A stretch of DNA of 64,000 nucleotides from assembly GCF_002836475.1 (NCBI RefSeq), contig NZ_PJBJ01000023.1:372001-436000 (forward strand). The letters are read 5' to 3'. The notes beneath the pieces were generated by a model. That model saw only the letters and a program-made list of their open reading frames with translations. It did no database searches and was not told the DNA's origin. The number at the start of each line of letters is the position of its first letter. Positions within the stretch are counted from its first letter, which is position 1. This stretch comes from Flavobacterium sp. ALD4 (lineage in GTDB: Bacteria; Bacteroidota; Bacteroidia; Flavobacteriales; Flavobacteriaceae). The position numbers and the translations under genes were made by a program. Below are positions 16,948 to 26,533 of this stretch, one piece after another.

Positions 16948-18122
16948 ATGGAGTACGATTATATTATCATAGGAAGTGGTTTTGGTGGTTCGGTTAGTGA
17001 CTTATGATTATCGAAAAAAGGCTACAAAGTTTTGGTGATTGAAAAAGGAAAATGGTTCAAAGCTCAAGATTTCCCGGAGACCAACTGGAATTTCAGCAAA
17101 TGGCTTTAGATGCAAAGTTTCCGTTTCTTTGGGATCATGAAATTAACCATCTTAAAGCATGTCGCAGTTCTTTCTAGAACTGCTGTAGGTGGCGGCTCTT
17201 TGGTATATGCCAATACATTGCTGATTCCCAAACCCACATTTTTCAATACCAGTGGTTGGAGTAAACTCATCGACTGGAAAAATGAACTAGCTCCTTATTA
17301 TCATGAAGCACTAAGAATTTTTGGTGCAGCTAAGAACCCCAAATTGTTTGACGGAGATATTGGGCTTAAAAAAGTAGCTCATAAATTGGGTATGAAGGAT
17401 AAATTTGATTCCACCAACGTCGCTATCTATTTTGGAGAAGAGAATGTTACAAAAGAGAATCCGTATTTTGAAGGTATAGGGCCGGAAAGAACAGGTTGCA
17501 ACTTTTGCGGTGCATGTATGACTAAATGTAGAAATAATTCTAAAAACACGTTGGACAAAAAATATTTACACTTGGCACAAAAATATGGAGCAGTAATACT
17601 ATCCGAACATGAGGTTTATGATGTCAGACCAATAAACACAGAAAATGGTTTTAATGGTTATGAAGTTTCAATAAAAACTACTAAAAATTATTTACTGAAA
17701 AAGTAACATTAGAAGCAAAGGCGTGATTTTTTCTGGTGGTGTATTAGGAACTATTAAATTGCTGCTCCCGTTAAAAAAACAGCTCCTTACCTAGTATTTC
17801 AGATAGATTAGGGCAAGACATAAGAACCAATAATGAAACTCTAGAAAGTGTTTCTAGTCTTGAAAAAGACAAAAACTTTTCGAAAAGAGTAGCTATCGGA
17901 AGTATTTTAGATACCGATGAGAATAGTCACCTAGAAATACGTAGGTATTTTGAGGGCTCCAATGCATGGAAGCTGATACATTTACCCTGTGCTATTGGCT
18001 ACGAGAATCCTTATATTATCAATCGCTCTATGATTTCAGAAAATCCAAAAGTTAATCCATCATTATCAATAACTGCCAGTGCGGAGCGAGCTATGGATCA
18101 AATTCCTTTTAAAAACACTTAA
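16948..18122 (+). pseudogene. GMC-type oxidoreductase pseudogene
   Basis: Starts MEYDYIIIGSGFGGSVSDL, the Rossmann FAD motif of GMC/cholesterol-oxidase-like enzymes. TGA at 17005-17007 (codon 20, probably from CGA) and TAG at 17107-17109 (from TGG) interrupt it. The next 200 codons are intact and include AVGGGSLVYANTL and a four-cysteine patch, GCNFCGACMTKCRNN, known from this subgroup. Frameshifts lie near 17705 and 17780. The frame then continues SDRLGQDIRTNNE, and an internal deletion of roughly 180 codons joins it to the true C-terminus SMISENPKVNPSLSITAS...PFKNT (stop 18120-18122). Not functional. Confidence 0.85.
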
Positions 18123-18406
18123 ATTCTTACTGAAAATAACCGTTATAAATAAATGATGAATTGAATACCAATCATCTATTTGATAAAGTCCAATAGCATT
18201 GTATTATTTTTATATTATGCCGGAAAATCGGCACAGGTTAATGGTATTATCCCAGAGCGCTTTGCACTAAAATATTAATTCGTTTGGTGTAAATATAAAT
18301 CTATAAACTATTTCAAGATGCGTCGCACTAATTAGCACAGCCATTAAAACTTTTATACATTATTTTATCAAATACTGCGGGAATTTTTAAATAATCTTAT
18401 CACTTT
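18123..18406. other. spacer
   Basis: AT-rich, with a small hairpin TGCCGGAAAATCGGCA near 18218. No coding signal. Confidence 0.35.
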
Positions 18407-18494
18407 GTCAAGCTAAAAATAAAAATATGTTAAACATTCTAGCAACAGCTATCTTTGTTCTATGAAAATGATTAACTTAGATTTACAAGTTTAA
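18407..18494 (+). promoter_or_regulatory. orphan promoter module with dead start codon
   Basis: Second copy of the 12733-12790 module. TATCTTTG at 18450-18457 and ATG at 18462 have the same 4-5 nt spacing, and 28 of the last 34 positions match. The ATG opens only MKMINLDLQV before TAA, so whatever gene it drove is lost. Confidence 0.5.
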
Positions 18495-18556
18495 TTACGA
18501 CTTGCATAACTCAAATCAAACGACTAAACGTTGTAATTAATTAAAACTAAGTTGTT

Positions 18557-19087
18557 ATGAAATACTTAATTTATATGATACTTCTATTTTCTTCAATGAA
18601 CCCAAAAATAATTTTCGACTTTAACAAAAATTCAGACGTTCAAGACTGGATCGTTGTAGATGATGCTGTGATGGGGGGCGAATCATCAAGCACTTTTATA
18701 TTAAATGATGATGGTTTTGGTGTTTTCGAAGGCAGTATATCACTGGAGAATAATGGAGGATTTTCTTCTGTGCGTTATCGATTCCAAAAAATACAGGTAA
18801 AGGAATACACGTCTATTATTATCAAACTTCAAGGGGATGGTAAAGAATATCAATTTAGGATTAAATCCAATTCAGGAGATTATTATTCCTACATAGCCCC
18901 GTTTTCTACCTCAGGAGAATGGCAAGAAATAGAAATTCCACTAAAAGAAATGTATCCCTCGTTCAGAGGAAGAAAACTTAACCAACCTAATTTTTCAAAA
19001 GATTCTATTGAAGAAATTACCTTTTTGATAGGAAACAAAAAAAAGGAGAAATTTAAACTCTTGATCGATAAAATAGAATTAAAATAA
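18557..19087 (+). CDS. CIA30 family protein
   Basis: 176 aa, matching the CIA30 (NADH:ubiquinone oxidoreductase intermediate-associated) carbohydrate-binding-like beta-sandwich. Visible features: FDFNKNSDVQDWIVVDDAVMGGESSS (residues about 21-46, the family's W-x-VDD-x-VMGG motif), LENNGGFSSVR, and the FRIKSNSGDYYSYIAPF strand. A short hydrophobic N-terminus (MKYLIYMILLFSS) suggests export. Bacterial members are uncharacterised; one idea is binding of glycan or cell-surface ligand. Single gene preceded by AAACGTTGTAATTAA (18526-18540), the spacer motif of this region. Confidence 0.85.
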   Translation: MKYLIYMILLFSSMNPKIIFDFNKNSDVQDWIVVDDAVMGGESSSTFILNDDGFGVFEGSISLENNGGFSSVRYRFQKIQVKEYTSIIIKLQGDGKEYQFRIKSNSGDYYSYIAPFSTSGEWQEIEIPLKEMYPSFRGRKLNQPNFSKDSIEEITFLIGNKKKEKFKLLIDKIELK

Positions 19088-19636
19088 TACATCGCAACGC
19101 TACGATTAAAAACTATTTACTACCCTAGATAAAGTCATTAAACCGGACGTTTATTCAACAAGCCACACATTGCTATGCCTACATAAAAGCGTGGTCAAAA
19201 ACAGTTTATTAAGCCACTTCAATACCAAACGAATTTATGTTATACAGCAAAGCGTTGCTCTATAATCTAGTCGTAATACGATAATAGTGCCATTCGAGTG
19301 GACTATATCGCTTATACAATTAATATAAGACTAAAACATCCAAAATAGGGATGATATTCTTTGTTGCGTTTAATTTAGAAAAAAAAAATCTCTTCTATAT
19401 TACATTTTGATTATGATCACACCGGAATAAATATCGTTCTCGAGAAACTAATAAACTAGTTGGAATAACATACACTACTTGGATTAATAGTATAGGATCA
19501 GGATTTAAATCTAAAATGATGGAATAAACACGTTTAGAGGCTCCATCGATAAAAAGTTAATCACTTATCTTTAATTACTTGGCATGTTTTAATAAAAAAA
19601 CACTCTTAACTAACATTATAATAAAATAAGAGACCA
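19088..19636. other. spacer, possible gene tail
   Basis: Mostly featureless. TWINSIGSGFKSKMME is readable just before TAA near 19528 and may be the end of a dead gene. No family assignment. Confidence 0.3.
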
Positions 19637-19978
19637 ATGAAAAAAAATTAATTATTGAAGGAAGTTGGACGTGAGCAAAAACATGCGGGTCTTTTAAGAT
19701 TAGCCAACTAGAGCATTTCTGCTGCTGGAAGTAGTACTACAGGTCTTGAAAAATCGAGATAATTATGATATCTGGCTCTTATAAATCATGGATAAATTCC
19801 AAAAAATAAAGAAAAATAAAAGAAGGCTCCTGCTCGATGCAACTGAAAAAGCTAAAGACTAAAAAACAGTACTATTCCTATTATGGAAAATCTTCTCAAT
19901 GCCTAGCTAAGTGAAGAACTTAAGTCAGCTAATCGGTATTTCCTCCAGAAACAAAAAAGACGGCTAACTGATATATAA
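19637..19978 (+). pseudogene. MarR-family regulator remnant
   Basis: The recognisable part is the C-terminal half: KKNKRRLLLDATEKAKD (19809-19859), matching the MarR wing and following helix, then a frameshift and STIPIMENLLNA*LSEELKS (19868 on, with TAG at 19904-19906) continuing to FLQKQKRRLTDI and TAA 19976-19978. The N-terminal half from ATG 19637 has several stops and cannot be aligned. It lies 22 bp upstream of the oxidoreductase gene, the usual arrangement for a MarR regulator and its target. Confidence 0.55.
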
Positions 19979-20000
19979 ATAACAATAAAATATAATTGAT

Positions 20001-20984
20001 ATGAAAGCACTACAAATAATGAAATATGGCGAAATCAAAGAAAGTCTATCTATCAATGAGATCGAAAAACCTACGTTAAAACCGAAAGATATTTTAGTTG
20101 AAGTTAAAGCAGCTTCGTTAAATCCAATTGATTATAAATTGGTGGAAGGTAAATTGAAAGACATGATATCTTTAGATTTACCGATTACAATAGGTTTTGA
20201 CGTAAGTGGTGTGGTGATAGAGAAAAGTGCAGATGTAACTAATTTCGCAATAGGAGATGAAATATATTGCAGAGTGCCTCAAGAACAAATGGGAACAGTA
20301 GTAGAATTTGTAGCGGTCAATAGTGAACTAGTTGCTAAAAAGCCTAAAAACATCTCATTTCAAGAAGCAGCTGCATTACCGTTAGTAGGGCTCACTGCAA
20401 TACAAGCGTTGGAGAGTGTAGGCATTAAAGAAAATGATAGAGTTCTTATTCATGCAGGGTCTGGTGGTGTAGGTAGCTTTGCAATTCAATATGCCAAAGT
20501 AAAAGGGGCTATTGTATATACGACTACTAGCAACAAAAATGTAGATTGGGTCAAAGCTTTAGGTGCTGACCGAGTAATCGACTATACGACTGAAGATTAT
20601 AAAGAGATTGCCCAAAATTTAGATATTGTTTTTGACACTTTGGGAGGCGACTACACCTTTGATGCTTTTGAAGCGATTAAAAAAGGTGGAAAAGTAACTA
20701 CCATAGCAGGGCCTCCTGACGAAGAGACAGCGAAACACATGGGCATGAACGATTATAAATTGTCTGAAAAATTATTAAAACTGATTGAAAATAAAGCGGC
20801 TAGCTATAAATTAACCTGGATGCAACCTGATGCTGAGCAATTAAATAAAATTAGCAAAATGGTTGAAGATGGGGATATTAAGCCTATAATAGATCTGATT
20901 TATTCGATCGAAGATGCAATCGATGCCTACATATATCTCGCTAAAGGTAGAGCTAAAGGAAAAGTAATTATAAGTCTAGTATAA
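20001..20984 (+). CDS. NADP-dependent quinone-oxidoreductase-like protein (MDR family)
   Basis: 327 aa medium-chain dehydrogenase/reductase without the structural or catalytic zinc ligands, i.e. the quinone oxidoreductase type. GroES-like N-terminus (KAASLNPIDYKL near residue 36; GFDVSGVV near 66); nucleotide fold with VLIHAGSGGVGSFAIQYAK (about 148-166); GADRVIDYT near 190; and the C-terminal GRAKGKVIISLV. Likely a cytoplasmic NADPH-dependent quinone or enone reductase. The adjacent MarR remnant suggests it once had a dedicated redox- or electrophile-sensing repressor that is now lost. Confidence 0.9.
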   Translation: MKALQIMKYGEIKESLSINEIEKPTLKPKDILVEVKAASLNPIDYKLVEGKLKDMISLDLPITIGFDVSGVVIEKSADVTNFAIGDEIYCRVPQEQMGTVVEFVAVNSELVAKKPKNISFQEAAALPLVGLTAIQALESVGIKENDRVLIHAGSGGVGSFAIQYAKVKGAIVYTTTSNKNVDWVKALGADRVIDYTTEDYKEIAQNLDIVFDTLGGDYTFDAFEAIKKGGKVTTIAGPPDEETAKHMGMNDYKLSEKLLKLIENKAASYKLTWMQPDAEQLNKISKMVEDGDIKPIIDLIYSIEDAIDAYIYLAKGRAKGKVIISLV

Positions 20985-21265
20985 CTTTTTATATTTCGAA
21001 CTAGCTACTTGAGGATTATTTAAGAACCAATGGCTTTGACTATAGCACTATTGGAACTGCATTACTATCTGATATAACGATAACAGTAAAAATATTAGAT
21101 TACTAGATTAAATTAATTAATGCAACTTTCAAGAAAAGGGATAAGACAATGAAAAGTACGATTACGTTATCAGAATTATAACGAAAAAGCTATCCATCAA
21201 ACCAGAATCTATCAAACTATTAAATAGAAACAAATAACACTTTAAATATTTCAATAATTAAAGCA

Positions 21266-21678
21266 ATGTACACAGCAGAAGCAAAAGCAACAGATGGTTG
21301 AAATGGCCACGTAAAAAGTGGCAACGACGTATTAAATCTAGAAGTAAGATCCCCTAAAACCTTGGGAGGTGCAAATGATGATTATACTAATCCAGAAATG
21401 CTTTTTGCATCAGGATGTGCAGCTTGTTTCGATAATGCCTTAAACTTAGTCATTAAAAAAAGTAAAGTTAACACAGGAGAGACAAGTGTAAATGCAAAAA
21501 TTAGCATAGGACAGATCGAAAGCGGTCGTTTTGGTTTAGGGGCAGAATTGTGGTTAATATTCCCGACGTTACGTCAGAACTTGCCCAAGACTTAACAGAA
21601 CAAGCACATCAAGTATGTTCCTACTCCAACGCTATACGTGGAAGCATTGAAGTAAAATTATCCGTAGCCAATAATTAA
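21266..21678 (+). pseudogene. ohr: organic hydroperoxide resistance protein (Ohr/OsmC) pseudogene
   Basis: Reads MYTAEAKATDG*NGHVKSG then LEVRSPKTLGGANDDYTNPEMLFASGCAACF. That is an Ohr protein with TGA (21299-21301) where the family has Arg (CGA to TGA). Around 21548 one base is missing, shifting into VNIPDVTSELAQDLTEQAH then QVCSYSNAIRGSIEVKLS, stop 21676-21678. Both redox cysteines (the one in AACF and the one in VCSYSNA) are still encoded, so loss is recent. The sequence 20985-21265 upstream has short open fragments (EDYLRTNGFDYSTIGTALL) that I could not identify. Confidence 0.85.
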
Positions 21679-22448
21679 AGAAAACAAAAGTATAAATATT
21701 AAAAAGTAACGCTGACAGATGGGAACAAGAATCAAAGACATCCATATAGATCTATAGTAGTTTTCGTGCTCTATTAATCGAGAAGAAATTAATTAATAAA
21801 ATGTCAAATTTAATTCAAAATATTAATTCAACATTTAAATTGATTACAATTTTACTTCGGGTACTTTTATTCAAAGAAGAAAAATAGATTTAGCTCTTTT
21901 CAAATAATTGCTATTCCTAGTCCCAGTACGTAGTTACCTAAAAAGTAATGGCGCTAGTAAATCATTCAAGGGTTTTAGCGTAGTGGCAATAGAATAATCG
22001 AAAATAAACTTGCGTTACGTTGCATAACTAGCGGTTCAAGAGTAAATCCAAGTTAGAGAAATAAGACTATTGGAATAATAGAATCAAAAGTTTGTGCTCC
22101 ATACAAATTTAAAATACTTATGTACCGTTTCTGGCGCAATGTCTAGAAAACTTGTAAATTGTATCTGTCCTGATCAACATAATGGGAATTCAATTTTGAG
22201 AAAAAAGTTTTTCCCTACTAACATGCTTATTTATATCTCTAAATAGGCTTTGTAACTTATCAGCCATTTAATTCGTGAAGTTGATTCAGCGAAATTTCTA
22301 GATGATAAAAGATAACAATGTATATTCTTTATCAAAAAGATCTTATCTATTTATAAAAATTGAATCCTAAAAAAATAGAATAAAAAATACTTACACAATA
22401 AAAAGCCCCAAATTAATGAGGCTTTATTTTTTTATTGCAAAACACAAA
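21679..22448. other. long spacer
   Basis: 770 bp without an intact gene. Short open fragments (for example FTSGTFIQRRKIDLALF near 21880) are not assignable. CGTTGCATAACTAGCGG near 22018 resembles the motif found in the palindromic repeats. A weak terminator hairpin for the fasciclin gene lies at about 22404-22436 (AAAGCCTC.../GGGGCTTT with a T-run on the minus strand). Confidence 0.35.
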
Positions 22449-22961
22449 TTACTTAGGCATAACTACAGTGTTTATAACGTGGATTACACCATTACTACCC
22501 ATAACATCTGTCGCAGTAATTTCACTATAATTATCATTTGAGTCTTTCAACCAAATTTTATCATCTTTCTGCATAACAGTTAAAACTTGACCATTTAATG
22601 CCTTAAGTTCTACAATACCATTACCCTTTTTTAAAGCAGCTACAACGTCAGTTGCAGTTAACTTTCCAGATACTACGTGGTAAGTTAGAATATTGGATAA
22701 TGCTTTCTGATTTTTTTCTTCTAGTAGAGAGTTTAATGTTTTAGAATCTATTTTAGCAAAAGCAGCATTCGTTGGAGCGAAAACAGTAAATGGTCCTTCT
22801 GCTTGTAAAGCACCAACTAAACCGGCAGCTTTTAATGCTGTTACTAAAGTGGAGAAATCTTCATTTCCAACGGCAACATCTACTATTGTGCCTTGCGCAA
22901 TAGTATTTTGAGAAAAGGCTACAGACAGCGTGATTGTTAAAATAAGAAGTAATTTTTTCAT
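22449..22961 (-). CDS. fasciclin (FAS1) domain protein
   Basis: About 170 aa from the ATG at 22961. The longer frame to 23030 adds 23 residues before the signal peptide and is rejected. Signal peptide MKKLLLILTITLSVAFSQNTIAQ, then a single FAS1 domain with the H1/H2 blocks: TVFAPTNAAFAKI (about 84-96), ILTYHVVSGKLTA (about 114-126) and GVIHVINTVVMPK at the end. Probably a secreted or surface adhesion protein. Standalone. Confidence 0.92.
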   Translation of the reverse strand: MKKLLLILTITLSVAFSQNTIAQGTIVDVAVGNEDFSTLVTALKAAGLVGALQAEGPFTVFAPTNAAFAKIDSKTLNSLLEEKNQKALSNILTYHVVSGKLTATDVVAALKKGNGIVELKALNGQVLTVMQKDDKIWLKDSNDNYSEITATDVMGSNGVIHVINTVVMPK

Positions 22962-23660
22962 AAGTTTTATTTTTATATGATTAAAAAACGAATATACACT
23001 AAATATTTCGTTTTGTCTAACTTTAAGCATTTTTAATTAAACAAAATTAATGAATATGATTACTAATTGTTATAAACTGAAAAAGCAATACTAGATCATT
23101 TGTACAACATATTGGAGAAAGTAAAAATATTAAAAAGACAAAAACCAACCTAATGCAGCTATATAAAATGTCCTTGATTACCTAGTTAAGAATCTCTAGA
23201 AGATCAACAAGAGGAAGTGAGCTATTATTTTATCCATTCTTACTCATTAAACAAGGTGTATATAATTTAAACCTCCTGTAAACTAGCTTAATTTATAAGT
23301 TTTGCTTCCATAATCTAGGTTGATATAAATGAGAAATATGCCCATATTCAGTTGATAATCGAATTGACAATGTTGTACAGAATAGAGTTCTATGGCTATC
23401 GTATTATTTACCGTATGTATATTTAATTTCACAGTCCTAAGTTATCTAATTCTTCAAAATCTAGATGAGGTTTCAAAATGACTGATTAAAAGCAAGAGAG
23501 AAAAAGAGTATCAGTAATAAGTATTAGTAGTAAAATAATAAGGCACTCAAGTTATAGAAGTCAACACTATTAAAAAAAAATTAGATTGCATTCACAATCA
23601 TATTATAGTAAAAGGAATTATAAATCTAGATTAAAAGCAGCACTATTGTTCTGCTAAATA
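22962..23660. other. spacer
   Basis: No intact gene. MAIVLFTVCIFNFTVLSYLIL is readable around 23390-23450 and could be a membrane-protein fragment. Otherwise nothing. Confidence 0.3.
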
Positions 23661-23876
23661 ATGCATTTTACAATTAATGATATAACTATCGACTTACGTA
23701 AAGATCGAGAATCTTTTAAATATAATTTTAATATATCAATCTTAGAAACTTTTTTAGTGGTTTCTAAGATCAACATCCCATTATGGCCAACAAGAGTCCA
23801 TAAAATCAGACTTTATATAGCTCTAATTAGAATTGGAAAACTATTTAAAAAAAACTTTGTACTATCGCTGTTATAG
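23661..23876 (+). CDS. doubtful 71-aa open frame
   Basis: MHFTINDITIDLRKDRES...PTRVHKIRLYIALIRIGKLFKKNFVLSLL. Not recognised. A second frame (AKHILSKNFHVDNPITISNPQ...) continues directly after its stop to about 24045, so both may be pieces of one frameshifted dead gene. No ribosome binding site is evident. Confidence 0.2.
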   Translation: MHFTINDITIDLRKDRESFKYNFNISILETFLVVSKINIPLWPTRVHKIRLYIALIRIGKLFKKNFVLSLL

Positions 23877-24014
23877 CAAAACATATTTTATCCAAAAATT
23901 TTCATGTAGACAACCCCATTACCATTAGTAACCCGCAGAATAATTCTTCTAACAGCATATTTATCAAATCGAATAGAAGAAAACACCAATTGCTGATTGA
24001 AAAAGAACCTATAA

Positions 24015-25292
24015 TTATTGCTTGTAAACAACACCTTCTTTCATAACAAATATTACATTGGTTACGGTGTTGATATCCTCGGTTGGGTCACCATTAGTTG
24101 CAACAATATCTGCTAAATAGCCCGGTTCTAAAGCACCTATTTGCGTATCCATTTCTAATATTTTGGCGTTGACTATTGTGGCTGCTTGGATGGCTTTCAT
24201 CACTGGCATGCCTGCTTCTTTCATATAGATAAATTCCTTGGCATTATCACCATGAGGAAATACCGCAGCATCTGTTCCAAAACCAATAGGCACACCTTTT
24301 TTGTAGGCTTTAGCAAAAGTCGCTTTGATTTTCGGCCCTATGGCTAATGCTTTAGGTACTACTATGGCAGGATAATAATTGGTAATAAGTGCTTTCTCTG
24401 CCACATAACTTCCTGCTGAAAGTGTCGGGATATAGTAGGCATTGTACTTTATCATTAAGTCCATAGTGGCGTCGCTCATCTCTGTTCCGTGCTCTATGGT
24501 TTTTACGCCACCTCTGATGGCGCGTTGCATACCTTCATCTCCATGGGCATGAGCTGCTACTTGCATTCCATAGTCTTTAGCAGTGCTCACGATGGCTTCT
24601 ACTTCCTCTTGGGTGAACTGTGGATTGCTCCCACTTTTGGCTACTGACAATACACCTCCTGTAGCGGTTATTTTAATCCAGTCGGCTCCGTTTTTATAAC
24701 GTTGTCGCACGGCTTCTCGAGCATCGTCTAAGCTGTTGACTACTCCTTCTTTTGGTCCTGGATTTCCCATTAAGTCTTTACGATATCCATTTGTTGGGTC
24801 AGCATGCCCTCCTGTAGAAGCTAATGCTTTTTCGGCAGTTAATATTCTTGGTCCTACTACTTTTCCTTGGTTAATGGCGTTTCTAAGCGAAACGTTTATA
24901 CCTGAGCCACCAAGGTCGCGAACAGTGGTGAATCCTGCCATAAGAGTACTTTTGGCAAACCCAATTGAGTTGAATGCTATATCGGCATCGTTTAGGGTAA
25001 ATTCATCTATATATTTTGTTGGGCTGGTTTCTTCTTCAAGGTGAACATGCATGTCTATCCAACCAGGCATCACTGTTTTAGTTTTTAAGTCAATGATTTT
25101 ATCTTCTGGATTTGTGGGATTTGTAAAACCATCTTGGATCGCTTGGATCGTTTTGTTGGAAACTATAATAGTTTTATTAATAAGCACTTTTCCCGTTTTG
25201 GTATCTATAATTTTACCACATTGGATATAGCTGTCTTGGGCAAATGAAATAGTGGTACAAAACACAAGAAACAAAAGTAATAGGTTTTTCAT
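24015..25292 (-). CDS. secreted amidohydrolase (metal-dependent hydrolase)
   Basis: 425 aa with signal peptide MKNLLLLFLVFCTTISFAQ. Amidohydrolase superfamily, Xaa-Pro dipeptidase/imidazolonepropionase-like group. Metal-site motifs in order: PGWIDMHVHLEEE (HxH), WIKITATGGVLS (bridging Lys), VAAHAHGDEGM, TIEHGTEMS and GFGTDAAVFPHG (Asp). The C-terminal GALEPGYLADIVATNGDP closes the composite beta-sandwich. Likely a periplasmic hydrolase of amide or peptide bonds. Standalone. Confidence 0.9.
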   Translation of the reverse strand: MKNLLLLFLVFCTTISFAQDSYIQCGKIIDTKTGKVLINKTIIVSNKTIQAIQDGFTNPTNPEDKIIDLKTKTVMPGWIDMHVHLEEETSPTKYIDEFTLNDADIAFNSIGFAKSTLMAGFTTVRDLGGSGINVSLRNAINQGKVVGPRILTAEKALASTGGHADPTNGYRKDLMGNPGPKEGVVNSLDDAREAVRQRYKNGADWIKITATGGVLSVAKSGSNPQFTQEEVEAIVSTAKDYGMQVAAHAHGDEGMQRAIRGGVKTIEHGTEMSDATMDLMIKYNAYYIPTLSAGSYVAEKALITNYYPAIVVPKALAIGPKIKATFAKAYKKGVPIGFGTDAAVFPHGDNAKEFIYMKEAGMPVMKAIQAATIVNAKILEMDTQIGALEPGYLADIVATNGDPTEDINTVTNVIFVMKEGVVYKQ

Positions 25293-25633
25293 AATAGTTT
25301 AATTTACGTTTAAAGATATGAAAAACATTACATTAACTGCCGATTTTTATTTTGTTGACTTTAAATAAAAATAATTTGATCTATCTGATTATTTTATTTT
25401 TTCTTCACAAAAACGGAGTGTAGAAAATAACGGCGGTGTTTTGAAGCATCTTTAATAATTGAACCATTTTATAGTCCTATTATACAATACTTTAGACTGA
25501 AATCTATATTATAAATAGTCATTGAATTAAATCCATTTAATAACTGTGATAGGCTTAACTAAGGGTTTATTTAATTAGCCTATAAACCTTAACATTAAAT
25601 AAAACAGGGGAGCACGCTCCACCTATTTGTTAC
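25293..25633. other. spacer with imperfect palindromes
   Basis: Two mutually exclusive pairings overlap at about 25549-25593 (ATAGGCT with AGCCTAT; AAGGGTTTAT with ATAAACCTT). No gene. Confidence 0.35.
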
Positions 25634-26110
25634 TTATTTATCAACGCAGTCGACTGCCGTGAATTTATATTTCACTTTTTCAAAATCTATCGGCTCACCT
25701 TTAACAAAATGAGAGGCTCCCAACGTGATTTGTATTTGTCCATTACCTAAAATTAGTTCATCACCGCGCTTTAAAAATGCCATTGGATTTTTATATGTTT
25801 TCTCTTTATATCCACCTTGGACAAACGTGTAGCTGGCAAATAAGGTATCGCCACGAAATTCTCCAACGATTTCACCAACCTTTTTAGGCATATTAGAAAT
25901 TGCCATCACCATATCACCAGTTATTCCTCCATTTTTGAAAGTGTTAATTTTCAAATCAAGCGTATCCTCCTCATAAAGCGCTTTATAACACTGGACGCTT
26001 ATTAGTTCTGCGGCTTCCTTGGCTTCAATGATTTTTTCACTTTTATTATTTTTACAGCTGATAACTCCGATGCAAGTTAAAAGCAAACAGAAAAGACCTA
26101 AATTTTTCAT
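25634..26110 (-). CDS. hypothetical lipoprotein
   Basis: 158 aa. Lipoprotein signal MKNLGLFCLLLTCIGVISC (lipobox Cys19), then a compact beta-rich domain. FKNGGITGDMVMAISNMPKKVGEIVGEFRGDTLFASYTFV and QIQITLGASHFVKGEP resemble small Bacteroidota lipoproteins that bind or sense ions, but no function is known. Expected to be anchored at a membrane. Lone gene. Confidence 0.75.
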   Translation of the reverse strand: MKNLGLFCLLLTCIGVISCKNNKSEKIIEAKEAAELISVQCYKALYEEDTLDLKINTFKNGGITGDMVMAISNMPKKVGEIVGEFRGDTLFASYTFVQGGYKEKTYKNPMAFLKRGDELILGNGQIQITLGASHFVKGEPIDFEKVKYKFTAVDCVDK

Positions 26111-26353
26111 AGTAGTTGCTATTCGTTAATAAATTTGGCTATTGCCGGTAGCTAAGCTACAAATAAATAGTGTGTATTAAAAAGAATTAATCTAGAAAGT
26201 TTTAACTATCTTTAATTAATGATGCTTTTACCGAACAAAAAGTTTTGCGCTAGCTCAATATATCTAAACGAACAGAAAGCAACAGACTGCTTTTAAAAGC
26301 GATAACAAAATAGAACTTTATTTAATATTATCGAAACGGTTAATAAATAATAC
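26111..26353. other. spacer
   Basis: Intergenic region between the 25634 lipoprotein and the 26354 open frame. It contains the small hairpin GTAGCTTAGCTAC around 26150. Confidence 0.3.
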
Positions 26354-26533
26354 ATGTCCAACCTCGCCAAACAACGGGTTTTTCGAGTTGGATTACTACT
26401 TTTTATAAGTTCATGTAAAAGCCCTTTTGACGAGGTTAAAATGCAGAATACGCGCAAAACATTGGCTAGTACGTATTATTTACTACCTTTGTACGATGCA
26501 AATACAAATTATCTTACAATACCTAAAAAGTGA
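26354..26533 (+). CDS. possible 59-aa small lipoprotein
   Basis: Uninterrupted frame ATG 26354 to TGA 26531: MSNLAKQRVFRVGLLLFISSC then KSPFDEVKMQNTRKTLAS...TIPKK. Basic N-terminus, hydrophobic core and a lipobox-like ISSC followed by Lys and Ser. Against it: the strong promoter at 26462-26491 lies inside the frame, and no homologue is known to me. It may be the stump of a longer gene. Confidence 0.35.
   Translation: MSNLAKQRVFRVGLLLFISSCKSPFDEVKMQNTRKTLASTYYLLPLYDANTNYLTIPKK
26462..26491 (+). promoter_or_regulatory. promoter for porin leader transcript
   Basis: TTG (26462-26464), 19-bp spacer, TACCTTTG (26484-26491): an exact Bacteroidota TTG-N19-TAnnTTTG promoter. It would start transcription near 26496, about 145 nt upstream of the porin gene. 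Confidence 0.65.

Noticed and set aside
7332-18122. Recoding of TAG or TGA (suppression or selenocysteine)
   Set aside because: The same remnants also carry frameshifts and a deletion, intact genes beside them end normally, and replaced residues are Trp and Arg. Decay explains it better.
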